From positions 1 through 17,921 of the forward strand of contig JAJZUR010000013.1 of NCBI GenBank assembly GCA_021848375.1: a stretch of 17,921 nucleotides of DNA, in the 5' to 3' direction. Made by a program: the position numbers and the translations under genes. This stretch comes from Pseudomonadota bacterium. GTDB lineage: Bacteria; Pseudomonadota; Gammaproteobacteria; UBA6186; Azoamicaceae. This document shows positions 6,533 through 14,761 of the stretch, piece by piece. A model generated the notes under the pieces. It was not told the origin of the DNA. It saw nothing but the letters and a program-made list of their open reading frames with translations, and did no database searches. Position 1 is the first letter of the stretch; the number at the start of each line of letters is the position of its first letter.

Positions 6533-7338
6533 ATCAATAATGATCCTTCAGTCGTTTTTAAAAACCAGGGCCCAATGGGCGACAAAGGGAGATCATAACC
6601 CGATGGATACTGCACCTCAACCAAATATAATCCAAAAGGGGATGCCGTGACCCCCGCTTGTTTGCGATCCTTAGCCTCTAAAATCTGCTTAGCTTTCAAT
6701 GTGGACAACTCCCCCGATCCGATTTCCTTTAAGACGCCCACCATATTGCGAACCATGTGGTGTAAAAATGCAGTAGCGACCATATCTATGACCACTTGAT
6801 CCCCTATTCGCACGATCTGAATGGCGTGAATGGTACGAACCGGCGTTAAACTTTGACACTCAGCCGCTCTAAAGGACGAAAAGTCGTGCTCTCCCACCCA
6901 ATGCTGCGCTGCCGCCTGCATTTTTCGGGCATCTAACTTTCTATAATCCCAATCCGCGTGATGCCGAAGCAAACTTGGCCTAATGGGATGATTATATATC
7001 ACGTAACGATAACGTCGACCAGTGGCAGAAAATCGGGCATTAAATGTATCAGGCACCTCTTTTGCCCATAATACCCGAATCCCCCCTGGCAACAGCGTAT
7101 TGGTGCCAAAGATCCAAGAACGTAAAGGGCGCAAGTTTTCACAATCAAAATGAACCACCTGCGCGGTTGCATGTACGCCCGCGTCGGTTCTTCCCGCACA
7201 GACTGTTGTAATGGAAGTATCGGCGATTTGGCTTAACGCATTTTCTAGATGGCCTTGAATAGTAGGCAGCGCGGGTTGGCGTTGCCAACCGTGAAAAAAA
7301 TGACCGTCATATTCTAATCCAAGCGCAATTCGAGTCAT
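6529..7338 (-). CDS. truA: tRNA pseudouridine(38-40) synthase TruA
   Basis: This 269-residue enzyme isomerises uridine to pseudouridine at positions 38-40 of the tRNA anticodon arm. The catalytic aspartate is Asp52 in CAGRTDAGVHATAQVVHFD (48-66). Other family blocks are LGLEYDGHFFHGWQRQP at the N-terminus, RFSATGRRYRYVIYN, DFSSFRAAECQSLTPVRTI, and FLHHMVRNMVGVLKEIGSG near the C-terminus. Length matches E. coli TruA (270). It begins seven bases after the fimV stop and overlaps accD, so fimV-truA-accD-cvpA is most likely one transcript. The Shine-Dalgarno sequence is weak (AGG six bases before the ATG), which may mean coupling to fimV translation. Confidence 0.97.
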   Translation of the reverse strand: MTRIALGLEYDGHFFHGWQRQPALPTIQGHLENALSQIADTSITTVCAGRTDAGVHATAQVVHFDCENLRPLRSWIFGTNTLLPGGIRVLWAKEVPDTFNARFSATGRRYRYVIYNHPIRPSLLRHHADWDYRKLDARKMQAAAQHWVGEHDFSSFRAAECQSLTPVRTIHAIQIVRIGDQVVIDMVATAFLHHMVRNMVGVLKEIGSGELSTLKAKQILEAKDRKQAGVTASPFGLYLVEVQYPSGYDLPLSPIGPWFLKTTEGSLLI

Positions 7339-7345
7339 GAGAAGC

Positions 7346-8512
7346 CTAAGTCGGTAATTTATTTAATAATAATATTGCTTCATCACTTTCACGCTGATTT
7401 CCTTGTGATCGAATATCCTCTAAAATCGCGCGTGCAGAAGGATAATCTTCGATTGCAATATAGTTCGCTGCAAGCTCAAATTTAATTGTAATTTCTTCAT
7501 CAACTAGGGATGTCCCTGCCAGTGGATCGATCGGTTTTGACATTAAAGATAAGAAAGATAGACTTTCACGGGCGCGTTTTAGAATCCAAACGGTTAGGGC
7601 AATGACAAACATTAAGGCCAACGTACTGCCCAATAGCAATTTGTTTTCATAAAGCCCTTCACGTAGGGAAAAGGTTTCTTTTCTTTCGACGCTTGGTAGG
7701 ATGGGATTAGCTTCGATTGTTTTAGACGCTTCTGGTTTAGAAGACACGACTGGGTTTGAAACAGGCGCCGATATGATCTCTTGCTCCTTTTCATCTTCTT
7801 CCGTGGTATCGATCGCAACCGCAGGTTCTGATTCCAAAGGTAATAAAGTCGCCAACAGTCCCGCATTCCACTCTGCGTTGGAATCAGCATCAAATAAAGC
7901 TTCTAAATTTTGTATGTTGGGATCACTTACGCTTTTTTTGCTTTCGATTGGTGGTTTTAATTCAATGGTATTGCCAACCATTGCAACTTGTTTTGGTTTA
8001 ATCGTAATCAAATTTTCGGAAAGCTTATTTGAGCGCTTGCGTTCCGTTGAATCATTGAATTGAACGGCGGCGGGTTCCCGTTTGCGTTTCAATACGCCGC
8101 CAAGTGGTGCAGGATCCAGCAAGAGCGTATATCCCCGCACCAACCTACCATTTGCCCAGTTCATTTCGATTAAAAATTCAAGGACGGGTTGTTTCACCAC
8201 TTCATCACTTGTAACTTGAATAAAAGCGCGATCATGTTTTCGAATCACTTGAAAACGTAATTTGGTAAGAAAGTAAGGTCGTGCCATATCGATTTTTTTA
8301 AAGTCTTCCGCAGAAGCTAGGCTAACCGTCAACTGCGAAGGATTTATATCCTCTGCGCCTGCGAGTTCAATTTCAGCATCTAAAGGTTCATTTAAATAAG
8401 AAAATAATTTAATGGAACCAAAACCAAGGGATAGTGCGATCCCAGGTAATAAACTAAATACCAGGGCAATTGAAACAAGACGGATCCTAAAACCCTTCAT
8501 AAAACAATGCAT
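7346..8512 (-). CDS. fimV: Short FimV/HubP-type polar membrane protein lacking a visible LysM domain
   Basis: FimV proteins sit at the inner membrane and cell pole and organise type IV pili, secretion and polarity. The 388-residue product has a signal peptide (1 to about 28), then the conserved FimV N-terminal domain (about 29-135: GFGSIKLFSYLNEPLDAEI, LASAEDF, FQVIRK, LEFLIEMNWANGRLVRGYTLLLDP). A low-complexity acidic/proline linker (about 140-290) follows, then one transmembrane helix (292-313) and a C-terminal FimV/TPR-like helical pair (342-386). No LysM repeat is apparent where FimV normally has one, and the protein is under half the length of Pseudomonas FimV. ATG 8512 has AGGAT at good spacing; an in-frame TTG at 8530 would add six residues. 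The location before truA matches other gammaproteobacteria. Confidence 0.88.
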   Translation of the reverse strand: MHCFMKGFRIRLVSIALVFSLLPGIALSLGFGSIKLFSYLNEPLDAEIELAGAEDINPSQLTVSLASAEDFKKIDMARPYFLTKLRFQVIRKHDRAFIQVTSDEVVKQPVLEFLIEMNWANGRLVRGYTLLLDPAPLGGVLKRKREPAAVQFNDSTERKRSNKLSENLITIKPKQVAMVGNTIELKPPIESKKSVSDPNIQNLEALFDADSNAEWNAGLLATLLPLESEPAVAIDTTEEDEKEQEIISAPVSNPVVSSKPEASKTIEANPILPSVERKETFSLREGLYENKLLLGSTLALMFVIALTVWILKRARESLSFLSLMSKPIDPLAGTSLVDEEITIKFELAANYIAIEDYPSARAILEDIRSQGNQRESDEAILLLNKLPT

Positions 8513-8548
8513 TGAATATCCTGATCTCAAGGTTAGGCTAACGAACTT

Positions 8549-8577
8549 ATTATAGATTACAAATACTCATTCACCAA
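8549..8577 (-). promoter_or_regulatory. Candidate promoter of the fimV-truA-accD-cvpA operon
   Basis: On the minus strand TTGGTG (8577-8572) and a perfect TATAAT (8554-8549) are 17 bases apart. The -35 lies in the last codons of asd and the start would fall about 30 bases before the fimV ATG. Between the -10 and the gene lies GTTAG-G-CTAAC (8532-8542), a small palindrome over the likely leader that could be an operator; no function is proven. Confidence 0.45.
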
Positions 8578-9582
8578 TATTTCTGCAATCTGAACTGCAT
8601 TTAATGCAGCTCCTTTGCGTATATTATCCGAGACTACCCATAAATTTAATCCCATCGGGTGAGAGATATCTTCTCGGATCCGTCCAATATAGACGGCATC
8701 TGTCCCGGAAACCTCCGGAATTGGGGTCGGATAAGTGCCCGGCTTATGTTCATCCAACACGATGACGCCGGGCGCATGGGTTAATATTTCTCTTGCATCC
8801 TCTGCCGTAACTTTTTGAATGGTTTCTAAATGAATAGCTTCCGAGTGGCCATAAAAGACCGGAACGCGTACAGCGGTTGCGTTTACGCGTATGCTGGGAT
8901 CCGCTAAGATTTTTTGGGTTTCCCACACCATCTTCATTTCTTCTCGGGTATAGCCATTTTCTTGAAAATCATCGATTTGAGGTAAGACGTTAAACGCTAT
9001 CTGTTTGGGATAGACGCTAGGTTCAATGGTACGGCCATTCAGCAGTTCAGAAACCTGTTTAACTAACTCATTTATTGCCGCTCTGCCCGTCCCCGAAACC
9101 GCCTGATATGTGGCTACATTAATTCGTGCGATCCCTACCGCATCCACCAGAGGCTTCAACGCGACCAGCATCTGCATCGTTGAACAGTTTGGGTTTGCGA
9201 TAATACCACGGTAGGTGTAATCGGCAATTCGCTCTGGATTAACTTCGGTAATCACGAGCGGCACATCGTCTTCTAAACGAAATTTCGAGGTGTTATCAAT
9301 GACAACGCATCCTGCAGCGGCGGCTTTAGGGGCATAAATCTTGGAAACGTTGGCGCCCGCTGAAAATAACCCGATTTGCACTTGGGTGAAATCAAACTGT
9401 TCAACATCCAAAACTTCTATGTTTTTGTTTTTAAACATCACTGTCTTGCTGGCGGAACGAGAGCTTGCCAGCGGATAGAGTCGACCAACCGGAAATTGAC
9501 GTTCTTCTAAAATAGAAATGAGCGTCTCGCCAACAACACCGGTCGCGCCTAAAACAGCGATATCATACTTCTTTTCTTTCAT
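8557..9582 (-). CDS. asd: Aspartate-semialdehyde dehydrogenase
   Basis: Asd reduces beta-aspartyl phosphate to aspartate semialdehyde with NADPH, the branch point for lysine, diaminopimelate, threonine and methionine. The 341-residue protein has the NADP-binding loop LGATGVVGETLI (11-22), the catalytic cysteine Cys133 in NPNCSTMQM, the substrate region YQAVSGTGRAAI (159-170), and RVPVFYGHSEAIHLE with catalytic His246. Length and loops fit the shorter Asd class common outside the enterics. AAGGAT precedes the ATG by seven bases. It begins 14 bases after the small twin-membrane gene, so it is probably transcribed with prmB. Confidence 0.97.
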   Translation of the reverse strand: MKEKKYDIAVLGATGVVGETLISILEERQFPVGRLYPLASSRSASKTVMFKNKNIEVLDVEQFDFTQVQIGLFSAGANVSKIYAPKAAAAGCVVIDNTSKFRLEDDVPLVITEVNPERIADYTYRGIIANPNCSTMQMLVALKPLVDAVGIARINVATYQAVSGTGRAAINELVKQVSELLNGRTIEPSVYPKQIAFNVLPQIDDFQENGYTREEMKMVWETQKILADPSIRVNATAVRVPVFYGHSEAIHLETIQKVTAEDAREILTHAPGVIVLDEHKPGTYPTPIPEVSGTDAVYIGRIREDISHPMGLNLWVVSDNIRKGAALNAVQIAEILVNEYL

Positions 9583-9596
9583 TCAATTTATCCTTT

Positions 9597-9779
9597 TTAT
9601 CTTAACATCATAACGACAAATCCGACAACGACAATCAATATTAGTGTTAATATGCCGAGTGTCATCGAACTTTTATTCAAATTCTCTTTCGAAAAGAGAG
9701 CAGGATTGCTCTTCACTGATTGAATTAATAACCAGACCAATACCGCACAACCAATAGTGGTCAAAATACCGACCAACAT
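9597..9779 (-). CDS. Small twin-transmembrane protein of unknown function
   Basis: This 60-residue protein is two transmembrane helices (about 2-21 and 40-58) joined by a short polar loop, SVKSNPALFSKENLNKSSM. The loop is distinctive and I recall similar small proteins in related bacteria, but no function is known to me. Its start overlaps the end of prmB by 19 bases and has a strong Shine-Dalgarno sequence (GGAGG, seven bases before the ATG), so translation is well supported. asd follows after 14 bases. The place between prmB and asd suggests an operon passenger, not a partner of either enzyme. Confidence 0.8.
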   Translation of the reverse strand: MLVGILTTIGCAVLVWLLIQSVKSNPALFSKENLNKSSMTLGILTLILIVVVGFVVMMLR

Positions 9780-10648
9780 GCTTTTTCCTCCGCTGCGAGT
9801 AAGAAGACACCTTGCCCGCCTCTCTCAAATTCAAGCCAAGTAAAGGGAACCTTGGGATATTGCAGTTGCAATGCCTCCGCTGCATTGCCGACTTCTACCC
9901 ATAATAAACCACTTTCTGTGAGATGGTAAGGCGCTTCTTTTAAAATTCGCTTCACTATCTGCAAGCCATCATCACCCGCTTCCAGTGCAAGACGCGGCTC
10001 AAAGCGATATTCAGGAGGTAAATGATCCATCTCTGTTTTATCAACATAAGGAGGATTGCTGATAATAATATCGTATTTTTTTCCTTCTGATTTTGCAAAG
10101 AGATCGGCTTGAATCAGCGTCACTCGATCTGCACATTGATGTTGTTGTACATTGATTGCGGCAACGGCAATCGCTTCTTTTGAAATATCCACCGCATCAA
10201 CGGTGGCATCGGGAAAAATACTTGCACATGTAATCGCAATACAGCCACTGCCGGTGCATAAGTCCAAAATTCGGTGTACCGAATGCCCACCAAGCCAGGG
10301 TTGAAAACCGTTTAAGATAAGCTCCCCCATGGGAGAACGCGGAATAATCACCCGTTCATCGACATAGAATTTCAGATCCGCAAACCAGGCCTCATGTGTC
10401 AAATAAGGTGCTGGGATCCGCTCCTCAATTCGTCGCTGAATCAAACCCAGCAACACCGTTTTTTCTTGATCTGTTAAAACTCGTTTCAAAACAGAGCGTT
10501 CGACATGTGGTGGCAACTCTAAAACGGCAAGTGCAAGGGCGACAGCCTCATCCCAAGCATTATCCGTTCCATGTCCAAAAGTGAGCTTTGCCTTGGTAAA
10601 AGCGGCTTCTGCCCAAGTTAAAACGTCCCCTAAGGTTGTTAATTGCAC
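9761..10648 (-). CDS. prmB: 50S ribosomal protein uL3 glutamine N5-methyltransferase PrmB
   Basis: PrmB methylates the side-chain amide of a glutamine in ribosomal protein uL3 (L3) using SAM, aiding large-subunit assembly. The 295-residue protein has the N-terminal helical domain with FGHGTDNAWDEAV (24-36), the RSP signature (104-106) that separates PrmB from PrmC, the SAM motif LDLCTGSGCIAI (128-139) and the catalytic NPPY (198-201), then LEAGDDGLQIVKRIL. E. coli PrmB is slightly longer (310). The start is GTG at 10648. No other in-frame start fits the family N-terminus, and the Shine-Dalgarno sequence is poor. A good promoter lies upstream. It leads the likely operon prmB, twin-membrane protein, asd. 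Confidence 0.95.
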   Translation of the reverse strand: MQLTTLGDVLTWAEAAFTKAKLTFGHGTDNAWDEAVALALAVLELPPHVERSVLKRVLTDQEKTVLLGLIQRRIEERIPAPYLTHEAWFADLKFYVDERVIIPRSPMGELILNGFQPWLGGHSVHRILDLCTGSGCIAITCASIFPDATVDAVDISKEAIAVAAINVQQHQCADRVTLIQADLFAKSEGKKYDIIISNPPYVDKTEMDHLPPEYRFEPRLALEAGDDGLQIVKRILKEAPYHLTESGLLWVEVGNAAEALQLQYPKVPFTWLEFERGGQGVFLLAAEEKACWSVF

Positions 10649-10662
10649 GAAGACCCCGTAAC

Positions 10663-10699
10663 ATGGTATCTAAAATTTACCATTGTCCATTGTATGGTA
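10663..10699. repeat. Three alternating ATGGTA/TACCAT half-sites in the prmB promoter and leader
   Basis: ATGGTA at 10663-10668, TACCAT at 10678-10683 and ATGGTA at 10694-10699 form two overlapping inverted repeats with centres 15 and 16 bases apart. They cover the -10 edge, the predicted start and the leader of prmB. This could be a repressor operator or mutually exclusive RNA hairpins; six-base arms can also arise by chance. Confidence 0.35.
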
Positions 10700-10716
10700 G
10701 GCGGGATCAATGGCAA
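10689..10716 (-). promoter_or_regulatory. Promoter of the prmB operon
   Basis: On the minus strand TTGCCA (10716-10711) and TACAAT (10694-10689) each match 5/6 of the sigma-70 consensus with a 16-base spacer. The start would be near 10682, giving a leader of about 34 bases before the GTG at 10648. It is the best promoter match in the window. Confidence 0.6.
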
Positions 10717-10748
10717 AATGATTTAAGTTAACCAACTGGAGTGTGGTC

Positions 10749-11984
10749 ATGGCGTGGCGAAAAATCCAAAGATCGAAGGCATCTTTTGAATGGAGCGCTC
10801 CTGTGGTAGCTGCGCAAAAGTACATTCGTTTATTTGAAGAAGTAAAACACCCAAATTCAGAGCAGCGTGCGATGCTTGCCGCAGCATTTTATACATTATC
10901 TACCGAAAAAAATATCTCTAGCAATCGATGTCGACTGCACTTGAACGCAACGATTAGCTTATTAAAGCAAATAACGATAAGCGAACGATCGCCAAATTGG
11001 GCTAATCAAATTGCCCGTGCGTATTTTAAACGTGCAGAATTATTAGAAGAAAAAGCACAGTTTATACTCGCGATTCAAGATTACCGTCATGCGATGGAAG
11101 TATTAGAACTTCAAGAAGAAGAATATCTACTGCAGGATGAAGATCGAGTGCTGCTTGCGCAAGCTGCAATTTCGATTGCAGATATTTTAGTCAATGAAGA
11201 AATAGAAATATCCTCTCTAGAAGAAGTAACATTACTGCACCCTTTATTTTTTATCAATAGAGCACTCGAACATTTAGAAGAAATATCAGAAGTTGATGAA
11301 GAGATCTGGGTTATTCATGCCTATGCACATCAAATTGCAGCGATTGCCTTAAGCATTGCGCACTTTGAGGAAGCAAAAGAAGCTTTTCGCATTTCCCTTT
11401 TAATGGCATATAAAACGGAAGGTAATAGAATTTGTTCTCTTTTAGCAGATACCTATACGTGTCTTGGGGCCTTATACGAGGAAGAATATCTTCGTTGTCC
11501 TATCCAAAATACCCCGGATAATCTCTTCCAACACTCTACTTTGTATTTTGGCTTATCCTTATTGTTTAACCCGAGCGAAGAGAGTGAAAAAGAAAACGAT
11601 ACAGCAACCATTGAATCTTTGTTTGAGATGATTTACCGCGTTTTAGATCCATATCTTGTCCCGCTTTCCTACCAGGCGATGTGTGATCTCATTGATGCTT
11701 TAATTTATGCCTATCTTTGTGTCCTCGCCAAAGCCCTTCCTAATCAGGTGCTGCAAGTTCAACTCAATGAACCTCATATGTTAGACACGTTAGCTCAGCA
11801 TATCTATTGGCTAGTCGTAGAAGCGTATCGCAGACAACATTCCCATCTTAATATGATTGAAATTATTCCACCTTTTGAACCGAACATTGAAGTAGATCTC
11901 GATCAAATTCAAGCGCTGTTAGAAAATGAGCCCCTTAATAATGTATGTTATTTTCCAACAATAACTCCCTCATTGCAAGCATAG
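10749..11984 (+). CDS. TPR-like all-helical cytoplasmic protein of unknown function
   Basis: I do not recognise this 411-residue protein. It has no signal peptide or membrane segment and is largely helical and acidic (Glu-rich). Helix pairs resembling tetratricopeptide repeats occur at about residues 83-117 (ARAYFKRAELL... AIQDYRHAMEVLE), 190-220 (AIALSIAHFEEAKEAFRISL) and 227-248 (LLADTYTCLGALYEEEYL). Such folds bind protein partners. The C-terminal third has further helices without clear repeats and ends in LLENEPLNNVCYFPTITPSLQA. ATG 10749 follows TGGAG by seven bases; GTG at 10743 is too close to it. It is divergent from prmB and ends about 107 bases before mgtA. An effector role in a host-associated bacterium is possible, but no sequence proof exists. 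Confidence 0.72.
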   Translation: MAWRKIQRSKASFEWSAPVVAAQKYIRLFEEVKHPNSEQRAMLAAAFYTLSTEKNISSNRCRLHLNATISLLKQITISERSPNWANQIARAYFKRAELLEEKAQFILAIQDYRHAMEVLELQEEEYLLQDEDRVLLAQAAISIADILVNEEIEISSLEEVTLLHPLFFINRALEHLEEISEVDEEIWVIHAYAHQIAAIALSIAHFEEAKEAFRISLLMAYKTEGNRICSLLADTYTCLGALYEEEYLRCPIQNTPDNLFQHSTLYFGLSLLFNPSEESEKENDTATIESLFEMIYRVLDPYLVPLSYQAMCDLIDALIYAYLCVLAKALPNQVLQVQLNEPHMLDTLAQHIYWLVVEAYRRQHSHLNMIEIIPPFEPNIEVDLDQIQALLENEPLNNVCYFPTITPSLQA

Positions 11985-12003
11985 CGAAGCAATAACATGA
12001 TTT

Positions 12004-12030
12004 CGTCAATTATTTGACGTTATCTTTCCT
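12004..12030 (+). terminator. Hairpin between the TPR-like gene and mgtA
   Basis: CGTCAA (12004-12009) and TTGACG (12014-12019) pair perfectly over six bases around TTAT, followed by a T-rich stretch (TTATCTTTCCTTAT). It may end the TPR-like transcript. As a 16-base perfect palindrome just upstream of the mgtA -10 region it could equally be an operator. Confidence 0.4.
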
Positions 12031-12047
12031 TATAATATAGCTATAAT
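12031..12047 (+). promoter_or_regulatory. Tandem TATAAT elements before mgtA
   Basis: TATAAT occurs at 12031-12036 and again at 12042-12047, 11 bases apart. Neither has a good -35 at the standard distance; the TTGACG at 12014-12019 is a fine -35 but lies 11 and 22 bases away, too near and too far. A regulator-dependent promoter would look like this, but no PhoP box is visible. Confidence 0.35.
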
Positions 12048-12090
12048 AAGAATAAGTCCGTTTCCCACAACCTGAATAGAGGCAAAGCAG

Positions 12091-14754
12091 GTGATTTTTT
12101 TTAAAAGGGATCCAAAATTAATCAAAAATCCAAGACAAAACACAAACCTAAATAGTCGTTTGATGCGGTTGGGGGGGCTCAGCTTAGACGATGTTTATAT
12201 GGAACTAAGCACTACTCATATTGGCCTAAGCCCTGAAATAGCTGAAGAGCGTTTGAAACAGTATGGTAAGAATGAAATTGCGCAAGAAAAACCCCTTGCT
12301 TGGTATTGGATGTTGCTCAATAACTTCAAAAACCCTTTTATTTTAGTGTTATTGATATTAGGCATCGTCTCCTATCTCACAGCCGATCTTAAAGGTACAT
12401 TATTGGTTTCGATAATGATCGCCATCAGTGTTTTGATGCGTTTTATGCAGGAATACCGTTCTTCCCGAGCCGCTGAAGCATTACGCTTAATGGTTCGCAC
12501 CAAAGCAACCGTTAGACGCTCAATGGAAGGAGAAACATCCAAAAAGAACAAAAACAAAAAAGAAGTACCTATTGAAGAGCTCGTTCCAGGCGACGTAGTT
12601 TACCTTTCGGCGGGAGATATGATCCCCGCCGATGTTCGCTTGATCCGCTCCAAAGATCTGTTTATCAGCCAATCGGCACTCACTGGCGAGTCCCTCCCAG
12701 TTGAAAAATTTATCAAAGATCCTAATGAGATCTCAGCAAAAGATACCAAAACTCCATTAGAAATGAGCAATCTGTGTTTTATGGGAACCAGTGTTGTCAG
12801 TGGTTTTGCAAAAGCAGTTGTGTTGGCAACTGGATCTCACACCTATTTTGGTTCTCTTGCCGATACGATGACCGGGTTTCGTGCCGAAACTAACTTTGAT
12901 AAAGGCATTACCAAAGTCACATGGATTTTAATCCAATTTATCGTCATCATGGTGCCCATTATCTTTTTGTTAAATGGATTTCTAAAAAATAATTGGGAAG
13001 ATTCGTTTTTGTTTGCCATAGCAGTTGCAGTCGGGTTAACGCCTGAAATGTTACCGATGATCGTAACCGCTAACCTCGCCAAGGGTGCAGTTGCGATGTC
13101 GCGCTTTAAAGTGATTGTTAAACGATTAAATTCGATTCAAAGCTTTGGCGCGATGGATATATTATGTTCCGATAAAACAGGGACTTTAACGCAAGATAAA
13201 ATCATCCTAGAAAAATATTTGGATTATCAAGGGGAAGAAAGTAAAAAAGTTTTAGAATATGGATTTTTAAATAGCTATTATCAAAGCGGACTTAAAAATA
13301 TGCTTGATAAAGCGATTCTCGATCATGGCCAACTTGAAGATCAATTAAATTTAGAAGAAGATTATCAAAAAATTGATGAGATCCCCTTCGACTTTATTCG
13401 AAAGCGACTATCGGTTGTGGTGAGTAGAGAACCACAACAACATCTCTTGGTGTGTAAGGGATCAGTTGAAGAGGTTTTATCCGTTTGTTCTATGGTCGAT
13501 TATAAGGGAAAATTAATCGTAAAAGGCGGGGAACAAATAGAGGCCATGCTCCAGCTTGCAAAGTCACTTAGTTATGAAGGATTTAGAGTAATTGCCGTAG
13601 CCTACAAAATCCTTCCACTGACAAATAAATCTTACACGCTAAAAGACGAAAATGAATTAATTTTTATTGGCTTAATGGCATTTTTAGATCCGCCCAAAGA
13701 AAGCGCTGCGGAAGCCATCAAAATATTGTACGATAACGGCGTTAAAGTGAAAATTCTAACCGGAGATAACGATATTGTCACTAAACGCGTTTGTAGAGAA
13801 GTCAATCTGCCGCTCGATAATATTTTGCTTGGTTCTGAAATTGAAACACTCAGCAATGAAGAACTTGCAGAAAAAGTTGAGGTGGCAACCATCTTTGCTA
13901 AATTAGCGCCCCTACAAAAAGCAAGAATCATACAATGCTTACAAAAAAATGATCACGTTGTCGGATTTTTAGGCGACGGCATTAACGATGCCCCAGCACT
14001 TCGAGAAGCGGATGTCGGTATTTCAGTTGATACTGCAACGGATATTGCACGAGAATCGGCCGATATCATTTTGCTTGAAAAGAATCTATTGGTATTGGGT
14101 GAAGGCGTTATTAAAGGGCGCGGTGTTTATGGCAATATTATTAAATATATTAAAATGACAACCAGTTCAAACTTCGGCAACGTCTTTAGTATGCTGATTG
14201 CAAGCGCATTTTTGCCTTTTCTACCAATGTTACCCCTACAGATCTTAATCCAAAACCTTTTATATGACTTCTCGCAGCTGACGATTCCCTGGGATCAAAT
14301 GGATAAGGAATTCCTTAGAAAACCAAGAACCTGGGATCCCAAAGGGATCGCCCGTTTTATGGTGGCAATTGGTCCTATCAGTTCGGTTTTCGACGTAACG
14401 ACTTTTGCTTTATTATGGTACTTTTATGAGGCAAATTCGGCCACGGAACACGCTTTCTTTCAAAGCGGATGGTTTGTAGAAGGTTTACTATCACAAACCC
14501 TGATTGTTCACATGATCCGAACGAAAAAGATCCCCTTTATTCAAAGCGTTGCCACGATGCCGGTGGTGCTCATGACGGTCTTAATTATGTGTCTTGGGCT
14601 TTACCTACCCTTCTCCCTGCTCGGCCCCGCTATTGGTTTAGTTCCCCTGCCCGCAAGTTACTTTGGCTTTTTACTGATTACCCTGCTTTCCTATTGCGTG
14701 TTAACGCAATTGGTTAAAGTTTGGTATATTAAGAAGTTTAAAGCTTGGTTGTAA
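12091..14754 (+). CDS. mgtA: Magnesium-importing P-type ATPase (P3B)
   Basis: This 887-residue inner-membrane pump uses ATP to bring Mg2+ into the cytoplasm. In order it has a cytoplasmic N-terminus, the first membrane hairpin (about 82-118), the actuator domain with TGES (198-201), the second hairpin (about 278-330) ending in the family signature VGLTPEMLPMIVTANLAKGA, phosphorylation motif DKTGTLT with Asp361, the nucleotide-binding domain, GDGINDAP (628-635), and the C-terminal helices. TPEMLPM and the overall length (E. coli MgtA 898) identify the MgtA/MgtB type over Ca2+ or K+ pumps. All catalytic residues are intact. The start is GTG, eight bases after AGAGG. The leader shows no obvious mgtL-like peptide or PhoP box, so the control differs from that in enterics. 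It converges on ligA with seven bases between stops. Confidence 0.95.
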   Translation: MIFFKRDPKLIKNPRQNTNLNSRLMRLGGLSLDDVYMELSTTHIGLSPEIAEERLKQYGKNEIAQEKPLAWYWMLLNNFKNPFILVLLILGIVSYLTADLKGTLLVSIMIAISVLMRFMQEYRSSRAAEALRLMVRTKATVRRSMEGETSKKNKNKKEVPIEELVPGDVVYLSAGDMIPADVRLIRSKDLFISQSALTGESLPVEKFIKDPNEISAKDTKTPLEMSNLCFMGTSVVSGFAKAVVLATGSHTYFGSLADTMTGFRAETNFDKGITKVTWILIQFIVIMVPIIFLLNGFLKNNWEDSFLFAIAVAVGLTPEMLPMIVTANLAKGAVAMSRFKVIVKRLNSIQSFGAMDILCSDKTGTLTQDKIILEKYLDYQGEESKKVLEYGFLNSYYQSGLKNMLDKAILDHGQLEDQLNLEEDYQKIDEIPFDFIRKRLSVVVSREPQQHLLVCKGSVEEVLSVCSMVDYKGKLIVKGGEQIEAMLQLAKSLSYEGFRVIAVAYKILPLTNKSYTLKDENELIFIGLMAFLDPPKESAAEAIKILYDNGVKVKILTGDNDIVTKRVCREVNLPLDNILLGSEIETLSNEELAEKVEVATIFAKLAPLQKARIIQCLQKNDHVVGFLGDGINDAPALREADVGISVDTATDIARESADIILLEKNLLVLGEGVIKGRGVYGNIIKYIKMTTSSNFGNVFSMLIASAFLPFLPMLPLQILIQNLLYDFSQLTIPWDQMDKEFLRKPRTWDPKGIARFMVAIGPISSVFDVTTFALLWYFYEANSATEHAFFQSGWFVEGLLSQTLIVHMIRTKKIPFIQSVATMPVVLMTVLIMCLGLYLPFSLLGPAIGLVPLPASYFGFLLITLLSYCVLTQLVKVWYIKKFKAWL

Positions 14755-14761
14755 TGTAAAA

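Noticed and set aside
8532..8542. GTTAG-G-CTAAC as a terminator between asd and fimV
   Set aside because: The loop would be too small for a stable hairpin of this length and no T run follows on the minus strand; it fits better as a chance palindrome or operator.
11997..12017. Six-codon leader peptide (MISSII) before mgtA, possible mgtL analogue
   Set aside because: It has no ribosome site, no proline or acidic run as in known Mg2+-sensing leaders, and lies upstream of the likely mgtA -10 elements.
12004..12036. TTGACG-N11-TATAAT as the mgtA promoter
   Set aside because: An 11-base spacer is far from the 16-18 required by sigma-70, and the second TATAAT is 22 bases away.
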